Shown here piece after piece: positions 23,984 through 32,747 of a stretch of DNA of 64,000 nucleotides. Made by a program: the position numbers and the translations under genes. The number at the start of each line of letters is the position of its first letter. The stretch's first letter is position 1. Source of the stretch: JAMCRM01 sp035561075 (GTDB lineage Bacteria; Acidobacteriota; Terriglobia; Bryobacterales; Bryobacteraceae); the NCBI GenBank assembly GCA_035561075.1, contig DATMYF010000022.1:1-64000 (forward strand), written 5' to 3'. The notes under the pieces were generated by a model, which saw nothing but the letters and a program-made list of their open reading frames with translations, ran no database searches and had not been told where the DNA came from.

Positions 23984-25309
23984 ATGGCAAGCCCGCAGAT
24001 CCAGAACACCGCTTCAACCGGCGAGGAGATGCACGCGCTCGTGCGGAAGTTGTACCCCATCTGCCGCAGCATCACAGGCGAAGGCGTGCGGGAGACGCTC
24101 CGAATCCTGGAGCAGTACGCACCCATCCAAGTCTATGAAGTGCCCAGCGGGACGGCGGTATTCGACTGGACGGTCCCGAAGGAATGGAATATTAAGGAAG
24201 CCTACATCAAGGATCCCTCGGGCCGGACGGTGGTAGATTTCAGGCAGCACAACCTGCATATTCTCCAGTACAGCGTGCCGGTAAGGGCGAGGATGCCGCT
24301 CAGCGAATTGCGAGAGCACCTTTTCACGCTGCCGGAACAGCCGGACCGTATTCCCTACAGGACGTCTTACTACCGCGAGGCGTGGGGCTTCGCGATGACC
24401 CACAGGCAACTATCGGAACTGCCGGAAGGCGAATACGAGGTAGTGATCGACTCGAAGCTGGAACCGGGGCACCTCACTTATGGGGAGTGCCGTCTGCCGG
24501 GACGGCGGGCCGAAGAGATTCTGATTTCCACGCACGTCTGCCACCCATCGCTGGCCAACGACAATCTTTCGGGCATCGCGGTTGCCGCGTTCCTGGCGGG
24601 CATCCTCCAAGGCCGCGAGAGGGAGTACTCCTACCGGCTGGTCTTCGTGCCGGGGCTGATAGGGCCGGTGACCTGGCTGGCGCAAAACGAGGCCGCAACG
24701 CCGGGGATCCGGCATGGACTCGTGCTGACCTGCCTGGGAGACCCCGGGGGCTTCACGTATAAGAAGAGCCGGCGTGGGGACGCCGACATCGATCGGGCCA
24801 TGGCGCACGTGCTGGCGCATGACGGCACGCCGTACAGGATCATCGATTTTTCGCCCGTCGGCTACGACGAGCGGCAGTACTGTTCACCGGGCTTCAACCT
24901 GCCGCTGGGGTGCCTCATGAGAACGCCGCACGGCGAGTTTCCCGAGTACCACACGTCGGCCGACAACCCGGATTTCGTCACGGCAGCTAGCCTCGGCGGG
25001 GCGCTGGGGCTGTGCCTGCGCGTCCTCGACGTGCTGGAGAAAAATCGCAAATGCATCAACCTGTACCCGCGATGCGAGCCGCAACTCGGCAAGCGCGGGC
25101 TGTACCGGACCGTCGGCGGAACCTCGGCGGCTTATGCGGAGCTTGCGCGCCTTTGGGTGCTGAACCTCTCCGACGGGGATCACACGCTGCTCGACATCGC
25201 AGTGCGATCCGGGATTCCGTTCGAGGCGGTGGCCGAGGCCGCAGGGGAGCTGGAGCGGCACGGGTTGTTGGAGGCGTTACAAGTTCATGATCACAGCACC
25301 AAAAGTTAG
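23984..25309 (+). CDS. DUF4910/DUF2172 aminopeptidase-like protein
   Basis: 441 residues. The family opens with LVRKLYPICRSITGEGVRETL, followed by a small inserted domain (EVPSGTAVFDWTVPKEWNI) and an M28-like zinc-peptidase core. Metal ligands would include STHVCHPSLANDNLSGI and the later His in FPEYHTSADNPDFV. The C-terminal 70 residues look like a winged-helix domain (LWVLNLSDGDHTLLDIAVRSGIPF). Proteins of this type sit again and again in O-antigen and capsule loci; the reaction is not established and may be a deacylase or amidase on a sugar derivative rather than on peptides. A 23-nt overlap couples it to the glycosyltransferase that follows. Confidence 0.85.
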   Translation: MASPQIQNTASTGEEMHALVRKLYPICRSITGEGVRETLRILEQYAPIQVYEVPSGTAVFDWTVPKEWNIKEAYIKDPSGRTVVDFRQHNLHILQYSVPVRARMPLSELREHLFTLPEQPDRIPYRTSYYREAWGFAMTHRQLSELPEGEYEVVIDSKLEPGHLTYGECRLPGRRAEEILISTHVCHPSLANDNLSGIAVAAFLAGILQGREREYSYRLVFVPGLIGPVTWLAQNEAATPGIRHGLVLTCLGDPGGFTYKKSRRGDADIDRAMAHVLAHDGTPYRIIDFSPVGYDERQYCSPGFNLPLGCLMRTPHGEFPEYHTSADNPDFVTAASLGGALGLCLRVLDVLEKNRKCINLYPRCEPQLGKRGLYRTVGGTSAAYAELARLWVLNLSDGDHTLLDIAVRSGIPFEAVAEAAGELERHGLLEALQVHDHSTKS

Positions 25310-26288
25310 CATCTGCATCCCGACATATAACCAGGTACAACACGTGGCCGAGGCGGTTGCCAGTGCCCTCAAGCAGGATTGCGAGGACATCGAGGTTGTC
25401 GTCTCCGAAAATCACTGCACCGACGGGACCCGGGAATATCTGGAAAGTATCCTGGACCCGCGACTCCGGGTTGTCCGTCCGCCCGAGCACCTGCCGGTAG
25501 CGAAGAATTTCAATTTCTGCGCCTCGCAGGCCCGCGGGCGATATCTCTCGTTCCTCTCGTCGGACGACGTGCTGGAACCGGCGTTCGCGAGCAAGCTGTC
25601 GACGTTGCTCGACATGGCTCCGGGCGCGGCGTTCGCCTATTGCGCCAGCTCCCTGGTGGACGGCAATGGGAGGGTGATTGGCCTGGAGCGCCACGTAGGC
25701 GGCAGCTTCCACCGAAACGGAAGGAAGGAGTTGCGCCGTTTCATCGCGGGCTCGCGCTGCGTCTTCGACACCATGATGATTCGTCGCGAGTGTTATGAGA
25801 AATCCGGAGGACTGGGAATTCCGCGCAAGGGCGCTTACTTCCGTGAGTTGCCGGACTGGGACCTGGACCTGCGGTTGCTGATGACGGGGGACGTGATCTA
25901 TCTGGATGAGGTGCTGGTGCGCTTCCGCTTCTGGTCGGCGCCGAACCGGGAAGACAACTCCCGGAGGCTGCCCCGGTACATCGAGGAGATCGGGCGCCTG
26001 TTTGACACCACCGTGGCGGAAATCGTGAAGGAAGAGCCCGACCTGGCACGCTACGCCCGCAAAGCGCGCAAGTCCATGGCGGTGAACTGCGCCCTGGGGG
26101 TTGGGCAGTTGAAGGGTTTGCCGCCGTACGAAGAGAGCGTACGCAACGTGATGCGGATCGACGACTCGCCGCTGGTGCGCCTGACGTTGTTGTTGCACCG
26201 GTGCGGCATGTCGCCTTTGGTGGATGCGGCCCGCACGCTGGAACACTGGATGCGGCACCGCGTGAAGGGGATGCTTTATCAGCACTAG
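25287..26288 (+). CDS. Glycosyltransferase family 2
   Basis: 333 residues. GT-A hallmarks: VSICIPTYNQVQHVAEAV at the start, VSENHCTDGT, SSDD at the metal-binding DxD position, and PDWDLDLRLL for the acceptor-side acid. No membrane segment, so it is a cytoplasmic or peripheral inverting transferase, probably adding one sugar to the lipid-linked repeat unit. Donor and acceptor are unknown. It overlaps the preceding gene and is 4 nt from the flippase gene. Confidence 0.9.
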   Translation: MITAPKVSICIPTYNQVQHVAEAVASALKQDCEDIEVVVSENHCTDGTREYLESILDPRLRVVRPPEHLPVAKNFNFCASQARGRYLSFLSSDDVLEPAFASKLSTLLDMAPGAAFAYCASSLVDGNGRVIGLERHVGGSFHRNGRKELRRFIAGSRCVFDTMMIRRECYEKSGGLGIPRKGAYFRELPDWDLDLRLLMTGDVIYLDEVLVRFRFWSAPNREDNSRRLPRYIEEIGRLFDTTVAEIVKEEPDLARYARKARKSMAVNCALGVGQLKGLPPYEESVRNVMRIDDSPLVRLTLLLHRCGMSPLVDAARTLEHWMRHRVKGMLYQH

Positions 26289-26292
26289 AATC

Positions 26293-27843
26293 ATGAGCGC
26301 CGCTCCCATGCAAGGGGAACAGATCCGCCGCGTCACGCTCGGGACGCTGGCGAACCTTCTCTCGCAAATCCTGAACACCGGGGGCCAGTTGGTCGTCGTG
26401 CCGGTGCTGCTTGCGGCTTGGGGCAAGCAATTATACGGCGAGTGGTTGGCGCTCTCCGCCGCCGCGGCATACCTCTCGGTGCTGGATTTCGGCATGCAGA
26501 GCTACGTGGTCAATCGCTTGAATCAATGCCACGCACTGGGGGAAAAAGAAGAGTACGCCCGGATTCTCCAGAGCGGAATCGCCTTCAGTCTCACGGTGGC
26601 AACCGTCGCGGCGGTGCTAGTGGGCCCGGCACTCTGGTTGATGCCGCTTGACCGGTGGCTGAACTTCACGGAGACGACACATACCGGAGCGGTGGCAATC
26701 GCGCTCCTGATCGCATTGCAGGTTCTCTATGCCATCCCGCACGGGCTCCTTTCGGGGATCTACCGCACGGTGAACGAGTACCCGCGCGGACAGATGATCA
26801 ACAACGCGCGTTTCCTCCTGTCGTTGGTCGGTATGCTGACCGTGGTCAGTCTCGGCGCCGGTCCCCTGGCGGTGGCAGAGGTACAACTGGCGGCGTTGCT
26901 CGTGACATGCGCGTTCATCGTCTGGGATCTAAGCCGCCGGCATCCGGACATTGCGCTGGGGGTCAGGCATAGCAGCATGCGCCTGGCGTTTTCGTTTATC
27001 GCCCCGAGTTCCAGCTTCCTGGGGATCCAACTGGTGATGGCCTTCGTGATTCAGGGCAGCACGCTGCTGGTAGGCGGCCTGTTCGGCGCCGCGATGCTGG
27101 TTACCTTCTCGACATCCCGGACGCTTACTAACCTGATTAAGCAGGTAGGTGCCACCATCCAGAACGCCGTGTGGCCGGAGTTCACCTCCATGGAGGCCCA
27201 GCGCCAGATGGACGCGCTCCGGCGGATGCACCTGTTGACAGCCAAGATCGTGATGCTCTTCGCCTCCTGCTCGGCGGCATACCTCATGTTGTACGGCGAT
27301 GTGCTCCTGGCGTTCTGGACGCGCGGACATGTGGCCTTCGACGCGCCGCTGATGGGCGCATTTCTCATGCTGGCAGGGTCGCAGGCGATGTGGCTCACCA
27401 GTTCCATCCTGCTTAGCGCTTCGAACCGCCAGAAGACGGTGTTCGTCTCCACGCTGCTGGCGGGAGCTGTGGGATTGATGCTGGGATGGGGGCTGTCGAA
27501 GTCCTTCGGTCTGAGCGGGTTTGTTTTCGGTCTCGCCGCAATGGACGCCCTGTTCTGCGGGATGGTGCTACCGGCCGCGGCATGCCGGCTGATTGGCGAG
27601 AGCCGCTGGCGCTACCTGATCGAAGTAGTGCTACGCAGCGTGGTTCTATTCGTGATCGTTCTCAAGACCGTGCAGTGGATGCACAACGCGCTGCCAAGGT
27701 TCGGCGGCGGCCCCGTTGTGGAGTTGCTCACCGGGGCGGTGCTGGTGAGCGCCGTGAGCCTCGCAGCCGGATATCTGATCGCGTTGAACAGAAGGGATAG
27801 GGAGCAGGCGCACAGACTGTTAGCGCGACTGCTCGCGAGGTAA
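26293..27843 (+). CDS. Polysaccharide repeat-unit flippase (Wzx-like, MOP superfamily)
   Basis: 516 residues with about 12-14 hydrophobic helices. The N-terminal RRVTLGTLANLLSQILNTGGQLVVVPVLL and WLALSAAAAYLSVLDFGMQ match the polysaccharide transporter family. It should carry the undecaprenyl-linked repeat unit across the inner membrane. The next gene is the candidate polymerase, the usual Wzx-Wzy pairing. Substrate details are unknown. Confidence 0.9.
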   Translation: MSAAPMQGEQIRRVTLGTLANLLSQILNTGGQLVVVPVLLAAWGKQLYGEWLALSAAAAYLSVLDFGMQSYVVNRLNQCHALGEKEEYARILQSGIAFSLTVATVAAVLVGPALWLMPLDRWLNFTETTHTGAVAIALLIALQVLYAIPHGLLSGIYRTVNEYPRGQMINNARFLLSLVGMLTVVSLGAGPLAVAEVQLAALLVTCAFIVWDLSRRHPDIALGVRHSSMRLAFSFIAPSSSFLGIQLVMAFVIQGSTLLVGGLFGAAMLVTFSTSRTLTNLIKQVGATIQNAVWPEFTSMEAQRQMDALRRMHLLTAKIVMLFASCSAAYLMLYGDVLLAFWTRGHVAFDAPLMGAFLMLAGSQAMWLTSSILLSASNRQKTVFVSTLLAGAVGLMLGWGLSKSFGLSGFVFGLAAMDALFCGMVLPAAACRLIGESRWRYLIEVVLRSVVLFVIVLKTVQWMHNALPRFGGGPVVELLTGAVLVSAVSLAAGYLIALNRRDREQAHRLLARLLAR

Positions 27844-27846
27844 CGT

Positions 27847-29337
27847 ATGCAGGCTGCATCCTGGGCAATCCCCGCGCCATGGCCGCAACGCCGCGTGGGC
27901 ACCTTCCGCGCCGCCGTGCCTTGGTTCTCGATGGCGCTGGCGATCGCGCTGTTGCTGGCGGGGCGGGAGGCTTTTGAGAGCCTGCCGCGACCTCTAATCA
28001 TCTGGGGTACCCTCGCGTTCCTGTCGCTGCTCGCGGCGCACGGGTTCGTGACTGCGCGAGCCCACGGTATGATCCCATGGCTGGCGCCGGTCTTCGCGGT
28101 CTCGATTTATTTCCTGTATCGCTACGGGGTCGGCAGTGTGGCCGCGAACTACTGGCACGAATACAGATGGGAGGTGTATGCCCCGCTTCGGCTGAACTTC
28201 TTCCGCTTCGGCGTATGGCACACGCTGCCAAAGGCTTGCTATTTGATCCTGCTGTTCGGTGCGGGCATGAACATCGGGCTGTCACTAGCCGCCGCGGCTG
28301 GTGCGGGGCCGCCCAGGGGGGCGTGGGCCTTCGATGAGCGCAAGCTGAAGCGCGGGGTTGCCCTCTACGCCCCCCTGGCGCTGTTCATTAACTCGTTCCT
28401 GCAATTCAACCTTCCGCTGACTGTGAAGTTCACCATCGCGCTGCTGGGATCCGTGATTTACGTCTTCATCGTGCTCGCTGCCTACTGGCTGTTTTCGGCG
28501 CGCAACCGTGGGGAGCGGCTGGTGTGGGGCGGTTTTGTGCTGGCCGTATGCGCGGTAAGCATGCGGGTGGGGCTGCACACCGGACAACTCGTGGGCGCAC
28601 TGCTGCCCGCCCTCATGTGCGTCTGCGGATACATCATCGCCCGCGGAAGGCCGCCATGGAAGCTGATTATTCCGGCCATTCCCCTGATGATCCTGGTGGT
28701 ACTTCCGCTGCTGTCGATTTACAAGCAGGCGGGACGCCGCAACCTGGATACCGCTCAGCGAGTGAAAGACAGCATCGTTAAGTTCGACCGGCTCGGCACC
28801 TCGGGACGGATGGAGCTTTCGCTGGAGAGGGGCGTGATGCGGTTTGCCGGCGTCAACATGCCCGCAGTGTACTCGCGCTTCTACCCGGATATCTTCCCGT
28901 ACGAGTACGGCAAGACGCTGCTATTTGAAGCTTCGGCGTTGGTGCCGCGCGCTTTATGGCCGGAAAAACCATTCACCAGTTACGAGCTCAACCATTACCC
29001 GGTACGTCTGGGCCTGGTCAGGAAAGACCACGTCACCACCGCCATATTCGACGCCATGTCGGAGTACTACCTGAATTTCGGCCCGATTGGCACGTTCGTG
29101 CTGGCGATCCTCCACGGCCTCTATCTTCAGTTGCTCTACAACTGGCTGGTGCTGCACGTGAATCCGGTGATCGGGTACGCCATGACGGCGGTGGTTCTGG
29201 CCACCAACGAAGACTTTTACGGCATCGGCCTGCTGCTCGAGTCACACGCCAAGAGCCTGCCGGTGTGGCTGCTGCTTCTGTACCTGCTCGGGCGACAAAG
29301 GACCAAAAAGAAATATGCGACCCGAACAGCCGCTTAA
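27847..29337 (+). CDS. O-antigen/exopolysaccharide polymerase-like membrane protein (Wzy-like)
   Basis: 496 residues, about 11-12 predicted membrane helices. A large periplasmic loop lies in the C-terminal half (about 295-400; YPDIFPYEYGKTLLFEASALVPRALWP, then NHYPVRLGLV), which in Wzy-type polymerases carries the catalytic or acceptor site. Wzy sequences diverge strongly, so the call rests on topology, the loop and the position directly after the flippase. It would join repeat units at the periplasmic face. The following gene starts inside its last 23 nt. Confidence 0.8.
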   Translation: MQAASWAIPAPWPQRRVGTFRAAVPWFSMALAIALLLAGREAFESLPRPLIIWGTLAFLSLLAAHGFVTARAHGMIPWLAPVFAVSIYFLYRYGVGSVAANYWHEYRWEVYAPLRLNFFRFGVWHTLPKACYLILLFGAGMNIGLSLAAAAGAGPPRGAWAFDERKLKRGVALYAPLALFINSFLQFNLPLTVKFTIALLGSVIYVFIVLAAYWLFSARNRGERLVWGGFVLAVCAVSMRVGLHTGQLVGALLPALMCVCGYIIARGRPPWKLIIPAIPLMILVVLPLLSIYKQAGRRNLDTAQRVKDSIVKFDRLGTSGRMELSLERGVMRFAGVNMPAVYSRFYPDIFPYEYGKTLLFEASALVPRALWPEKPFTSYELNHYPVRLGLVRKDHVTTAIFDAMSEYYLNFGPIGTFVLAILHGLYLQLLYNWLVLHVNPVIGYAMTAVVLATNEDFYGIGLLLESHAKSLPVWLLLLYLLGRQRTKKKYATRTAA

Positions 29338-30508
29338 GATCGGCGTAGCCAGCCTGACCCGCTTCCATATGTTCGACCTGGCTCGCGAGATGGGCCGGCT
29401 GCGACAGCGGGTCACCTTGTTCTCCGGCTATCCGGCTTTTAAAGTGGACGACGACCTGCGCCCCTTCGCGCGAACTCGCCCCTGGTGGCTGCTGGCGTCG
29501 CGACTGCGCGCCATGGTGCCGCCTGCTCCGCGGGCGAACCGGTGGAACAACCTGGCCTTCGAAGATTTCGGCCGCTGGATGCGGCGGCAGGTGTCACGGC
29601 TTGGGCTGGATGTGCTGGATGCGCTCGATGGCACCGGCCTCGAAGCGGGGCGCTGGATGCGCGATCACGGCGGAACATGGATTTGTAACCGCGGCTCCGC
29701 GCATGTCCTGACCCAGAAGGAACTGCTCGAAGAGGAGTTCACCCGATGGGGCGAGAAACTGCCTGCATCGGCCTTCGACCCCCAGGCGGTGAGCCGCTGT
29801 GTAGCCGAGTACGAGGAGGCGGATGCCGTGGTAGTGCCGTCACAATTCGCCCGGCGCTCGTTCCTGGAACGCGGCTTTGCCCCCGGGAGAGTGCACGTCT
29901 GCCCCTACGGTGTGGATCTCTCGATGTTCCGGCCGGAACCGAAGCAGGATGACAAGTTCCGCGTCTTGTTCGTGGGCGCGCAGTCTATCCAGAAGGGCAT
30001 CGGCTACCTCTTCGACGCTGTGCGGCCGTTAGTTCGTGCGGGCGCCGCCGAGGTGTGGCTGGTAGGGACCGCCACGCCGGACGCCGAGAAGATTTTGGCG
30101 CGCAATGCGGACCTCTTCACGGCCCATTGCTCGCAGCCGCGTGATCGGCTGTCATGGTACTACAGCCAGGCGAGCGTACTGGTGCTGCCGTCAATTCAGG
30201 AGGGGCTGGCGCTGGTGCAGGCACAGGCGATGGCGTGCGGCGTTCCTGTGATCGCCAGCGCGCACACCGGGGGCGAAGACCTGTTCACGGACGGCGTCGA
30301 AGGCTTCATCGTTCCGGTACGCGATCCGGCGGCGATCCGCGCCGCCCTGTTGTGGATGCTGGAAAACCCGCGCGGCCGGGAGACTATGGCGGAAGCCGCG
30401 CTCCAACGCGTGCGGACACTGGGTGGATGGCGTGAATACGGGCAACGCTGCCTCAATATGTACCACGCCGTGCGCTTCGGCGCGGTGGCTACGGCGAACG
30501 AAGCATGA
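29315..30508 (+). CDS. Glycosyltransferase family 4
   Basis: 397 residues. GT-B with the C-terminal GT1/GT4 signature: FRVLFVGAQSIQKGIGYLFDAV for the nucleotide loop and SIQEGLALVQAQAMACGVPVIAS with the catalytic E-x7-E. It acts on the cytoplasmic side of the inner membrane as a retaining transferase. The donor is unknown. It overlaps the polymerase gene (23 nt) and the next transferase gene (ATGA). Confidence 0.9.
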   Translation: MRPEQPLKIGVASLTRFHMFDLAREMGRLRQRVTLFSGYPAFKVDDDLRPFARTRPWWLLASRLRAMVPPAPRANRWNNLAFEDFGRWMRRQVSRLGLDVLDALDGTGLEAGRWMRDHGGTWICNRGSAHVLTQKELLEEEFTRWGEKLPASAFDPQAVSRCVAEYEEADAVVVPSQFARRSFLERGFAPGRVHVCPYGVDLSMFRPEPKQDDKFRVLFVGAQSIQKGIGYLFDAVRPLVRAGAAEVWLVGTATPDAEKILARNADLFTAHCSQPRDRLSWYYSQASVLVLPSIQEGLALVQAQAMACGVPVIASAHTGGEDLFTDGVEGFIVPVRDPAAIRAALLWMLENPRGRETMAEAALQRVRTLGGWREYGQRCLNMYHAVRFGAVATANEA

Positions 30509-31623
30509 GCACCTTGCGGATTCTTTACATCGGACCGGACTATAGGGGCTCCAACGGGACCTCGTGGCGGGACGCGTTTGTGGAGCTGGGGCACGACGTC
30601 CGGACACTCGACGACGAGCGGTTCGACCCTGCGCCCCGCGATACGGCCGGCAGGCTGGTGCGAAAACTACGCGGGCGGCCACCCCTCCGCATGGTGGAGG
30701 ACCTGAATCGCGCGATTGTGGAAACCTGCCGGGAGTTTCGTCCCGATCTGACGTTCTTCGTGAAGGCATACCACGTCACGCCCGATACGCTGGACGCTGT
30801 TGCCGGGATCAGCCCGCGGTTCGTGTACATGAACGACGACATGTTCAATCCGGCCAATCAGAGCCCGACGTTCCGCGACAACGTTCCGCGCTTCGATTGC
30901 ATCCTCACTACCAAGTCGTTCAACGTACGTGAATTCCACGATGCGGGGGCGCCCCTCGCCGTGTACCTTCCAAATGCCTACGATCCGCAGGTGCATCATC
31001 CGGCGGAACCCACCGCCGAGGAACGGCGGCGCATGGAGGGGGATGTCGCATTTATCGGTACGTTTCGGCCGTCGCGCGCCGACTTTCTGGCGCGGTTGGC
31101 GGCGTCCCGGGATCACTTCAGGATGAATGTGTGGGGCGGGGGCTGGGGGAAGATGGCGCGCTACCCGCACCGCGCATGGGGATGGCGCAAGCTGCGCGGG
31201 GCCGTCCGCGGCTGCGAGGTTATCGCTGAGCAGATGGGCAAGGCGGTGGCGGCGAACAGCGCCAGTCTGGGCCTGCTCTATCATGACAACCGCGACCTGC
31301 ATACCAGCCGGTCGTTCGAAATCCCGGCCTGCGGCGGCTTCATGATCGCGGAGCGCACCGAGGAGCACTTGCTCTACTTCGAGGAAGACAAAGAGGCGGT
31401 GTACTTCGGCCCATTCGAGGAGTTGATATCGAAGCTACGGTTCTACCTGGCTCACGAAGAGCCGCGCCGGCGAATCGCGCGTGCCGCGTACCGCCGCGCG
31501 ATCTCGTCGCCGTACCGCTACGTGGACAGGGCGCGTACGGCCATGGAACTCGCCGCGGCGCTACGGCCCCGAACCCATGTGCCCGGGCCGCACGCGGGCG
31601 CGCGAGAGGAAGCGGCACGATGA
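30505..31623 (+). CDS. Glycosyltransferase, CgeB-like
   Basis: 372 residues. The opening LRILYIGPDYRGSNGTSWRDAFVELGHDV, the VYMNDDMFNP segment and the C-terminal HTSRSFEIPACGGFMIAERTEEHLLYFE are characteristic of the CgeB-type GT-B proteins. The Glu pair of the second domain lies in the latter. CgeB-like enzymes occur in spore-coat and exopolysaccharide loci; the sugar transferred is unknown. It is joined to both neighbours by ATGA overlaps. Confidence 0.87.
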   Translation: MSTLRILYIGPDYRGSNGTSWRDAFVELGHDVRTLDDERFDPAPRDTAGRLVRKLRGRPPLRMVEDLNRAIVETCREFRPDLTFFVKAYHVTPDTLDAVAGISPRFVYMNDDMFNPANQSPTFRDNVPRFDCILTTKSFNVREFHDAGAPLAVYLPNAYDPQVHHPAEPTAEERRRMEGDVAFIGTFRPSRADFLARLAASRDHFRMNVWGGGWGKMARYPHRAWGWRKLRGAVRGCEVIAEQMGKAVAANSASLGLLYHDNRDLHTSRSFEIPACGGFMIAERTEEHLLYFEEDKEAVYFGPFEELISKLRFYLAHEEPRRRIARAAYRRAISSPYRYVDRARTAMELAAALRPRTHVPGPHAGAREEAAR

Positions 31624-32747
31624 AAAGGCAGCCCTGTGCGCTTCTGATGACCACACAGGCGTATAGCGCCCACGGCGGAGTGCAGTCGTACTCGCGTCGC
31701 TTGGGAGAGGTGATGTCCGCGTGGAGCGACTCGAGATGCATGGCGCTGAATTACGTTTCGCTCCTCGATACCGATTACGTGGACGGCCTGCACTCCCAGC
31801 CGGCGCGGTATGAACACTTTGGTGGCGCGGGCGGCTCGAAACCCCGGTTTGTCAAGATGGCGGCGAGCATGGCCCGGCAGGGGCACCCGGCGGTGGCGGT
31901 AGTGGCGCATATCGGGATTGCCCCCGTGGCGCTGATGCTGAAGGCGGCGGGATGGCTGCGCTCTTACATCGTGGTGCTGCACGGGATCGAGGCCTGGGAC
32001 CGGGTGGGGGCGGCGGACCGCGCGGCGGCTCGGGCGGCATCGACAATCGTAGCGACTACCGCCTACACCGCCGAACGCTTCGCCGACAACAACGGCATTG
32101 CACCTGAACTGCTCAAGGTGGTCCCGCTGGCCCTGCCATACCTGGAAGTCGAACCGACGGACGAACGGACGGGGTTTTCTTCCGGCACTCTGCGCGTGCT
32201 GAGTGTGGGGAGGCTGGCCGCAAGCGACGCATACAAAGGCTATGACGTTCTGATCGAGGCGGTAGGCCGCGCACGCCGGTGCGGCGCTCGGATTGAGCTG
32301 AGCATTGTTGGGGACGGGGACGACTCCCCGCGACTGAAGGAGCGGGCGCGAAACCTGGGGTTGGCCGCAGCGGTGCAATTTGCGGGCTCGGTTTCCGATG
32401 CCAGGCTGCGGGAGGAGTTCAGCCAGTGCGACGTCTTTGCGCTGCCGAGCCGGAGCGAAGGATTCGGAATTGTCTTCTTGGAGGCCATGCGATTCGGCAA
32501 ACCGTGCATTGGCGGAAACCACGGCGGCACTCCCGAGGTGATCGGACACGGTGTGGATGGATTCCTGGTGGAACACGGTGACGCTGATGCGCTCGCCGAA
32601 CGCCTGATGCAGCTTTGGAAGGAGCCGGAATTGAGAAAGACGATGGGGGAGCGCGCACGCGAGAAGGTGAAGAACGCTTACCTGTTTCCGCACATGCGGG
32701 ACAGGTGGTTGAGCGTACTCGATTGCGCCGCGGGTGTGAATATATAA
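31620..32747 (+). CDS. Glycosyltransferase family 4
   Basis: 375 residues. GT4 features: CALLMTTQAYSAHGGVQSYSRRLGE at the N-terminus (acceptor domain), LRVLSVGRLAASDAYKGYDVL and PSRSEGFGIVFLEAMRFGKPCIGG for the donor domain, with the E-x7-E motif intact. Cytoplasmic, peripheral to the membrane. Its TAA shares one base with the ATG of the asparagine-synthase gene (TAATG), so re-initiation is likely. Confidence 0.9.
   Translation: MKRQPCALLMTTQAYSAHGGVQSYSRRLGEVMSAWSDSRCMALNYVSLLDTDYVDGLHSQPARYEHFGGAGGSKPRFVKMAASMARQGHPAVAVVAHIGIAPVALMLKAAGWLRSYIVVLHGIEAWDRVGAADRAAARAASTIVATTAYTAERFADNNGIAPELLKVVPLALPYLEVEPTDERTGFSSGTLRVLSVGRLAASDAYKGYDVLIEAVGRARRCGARIELSIVGDGDDSPRLKERARNLGLAAAVQFAGSVSDARLREEFSQCDVFALPSRSEGFGIVFLEAMRFGKPCIGGNHGGTPEVIGHGVDGFLVEHGDADALAERLMQLWKEPELRKTMGERAREKVKNAYLFPHMRDRWLSVLDCAAGVNI

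Noticed and set aside
25056..26495. A 479-codon minus-strand frame across the DUF4910, GT2 and flippase genes
   Set aside because: It crosses three well-supported plus-strand genes and lacks any motif.
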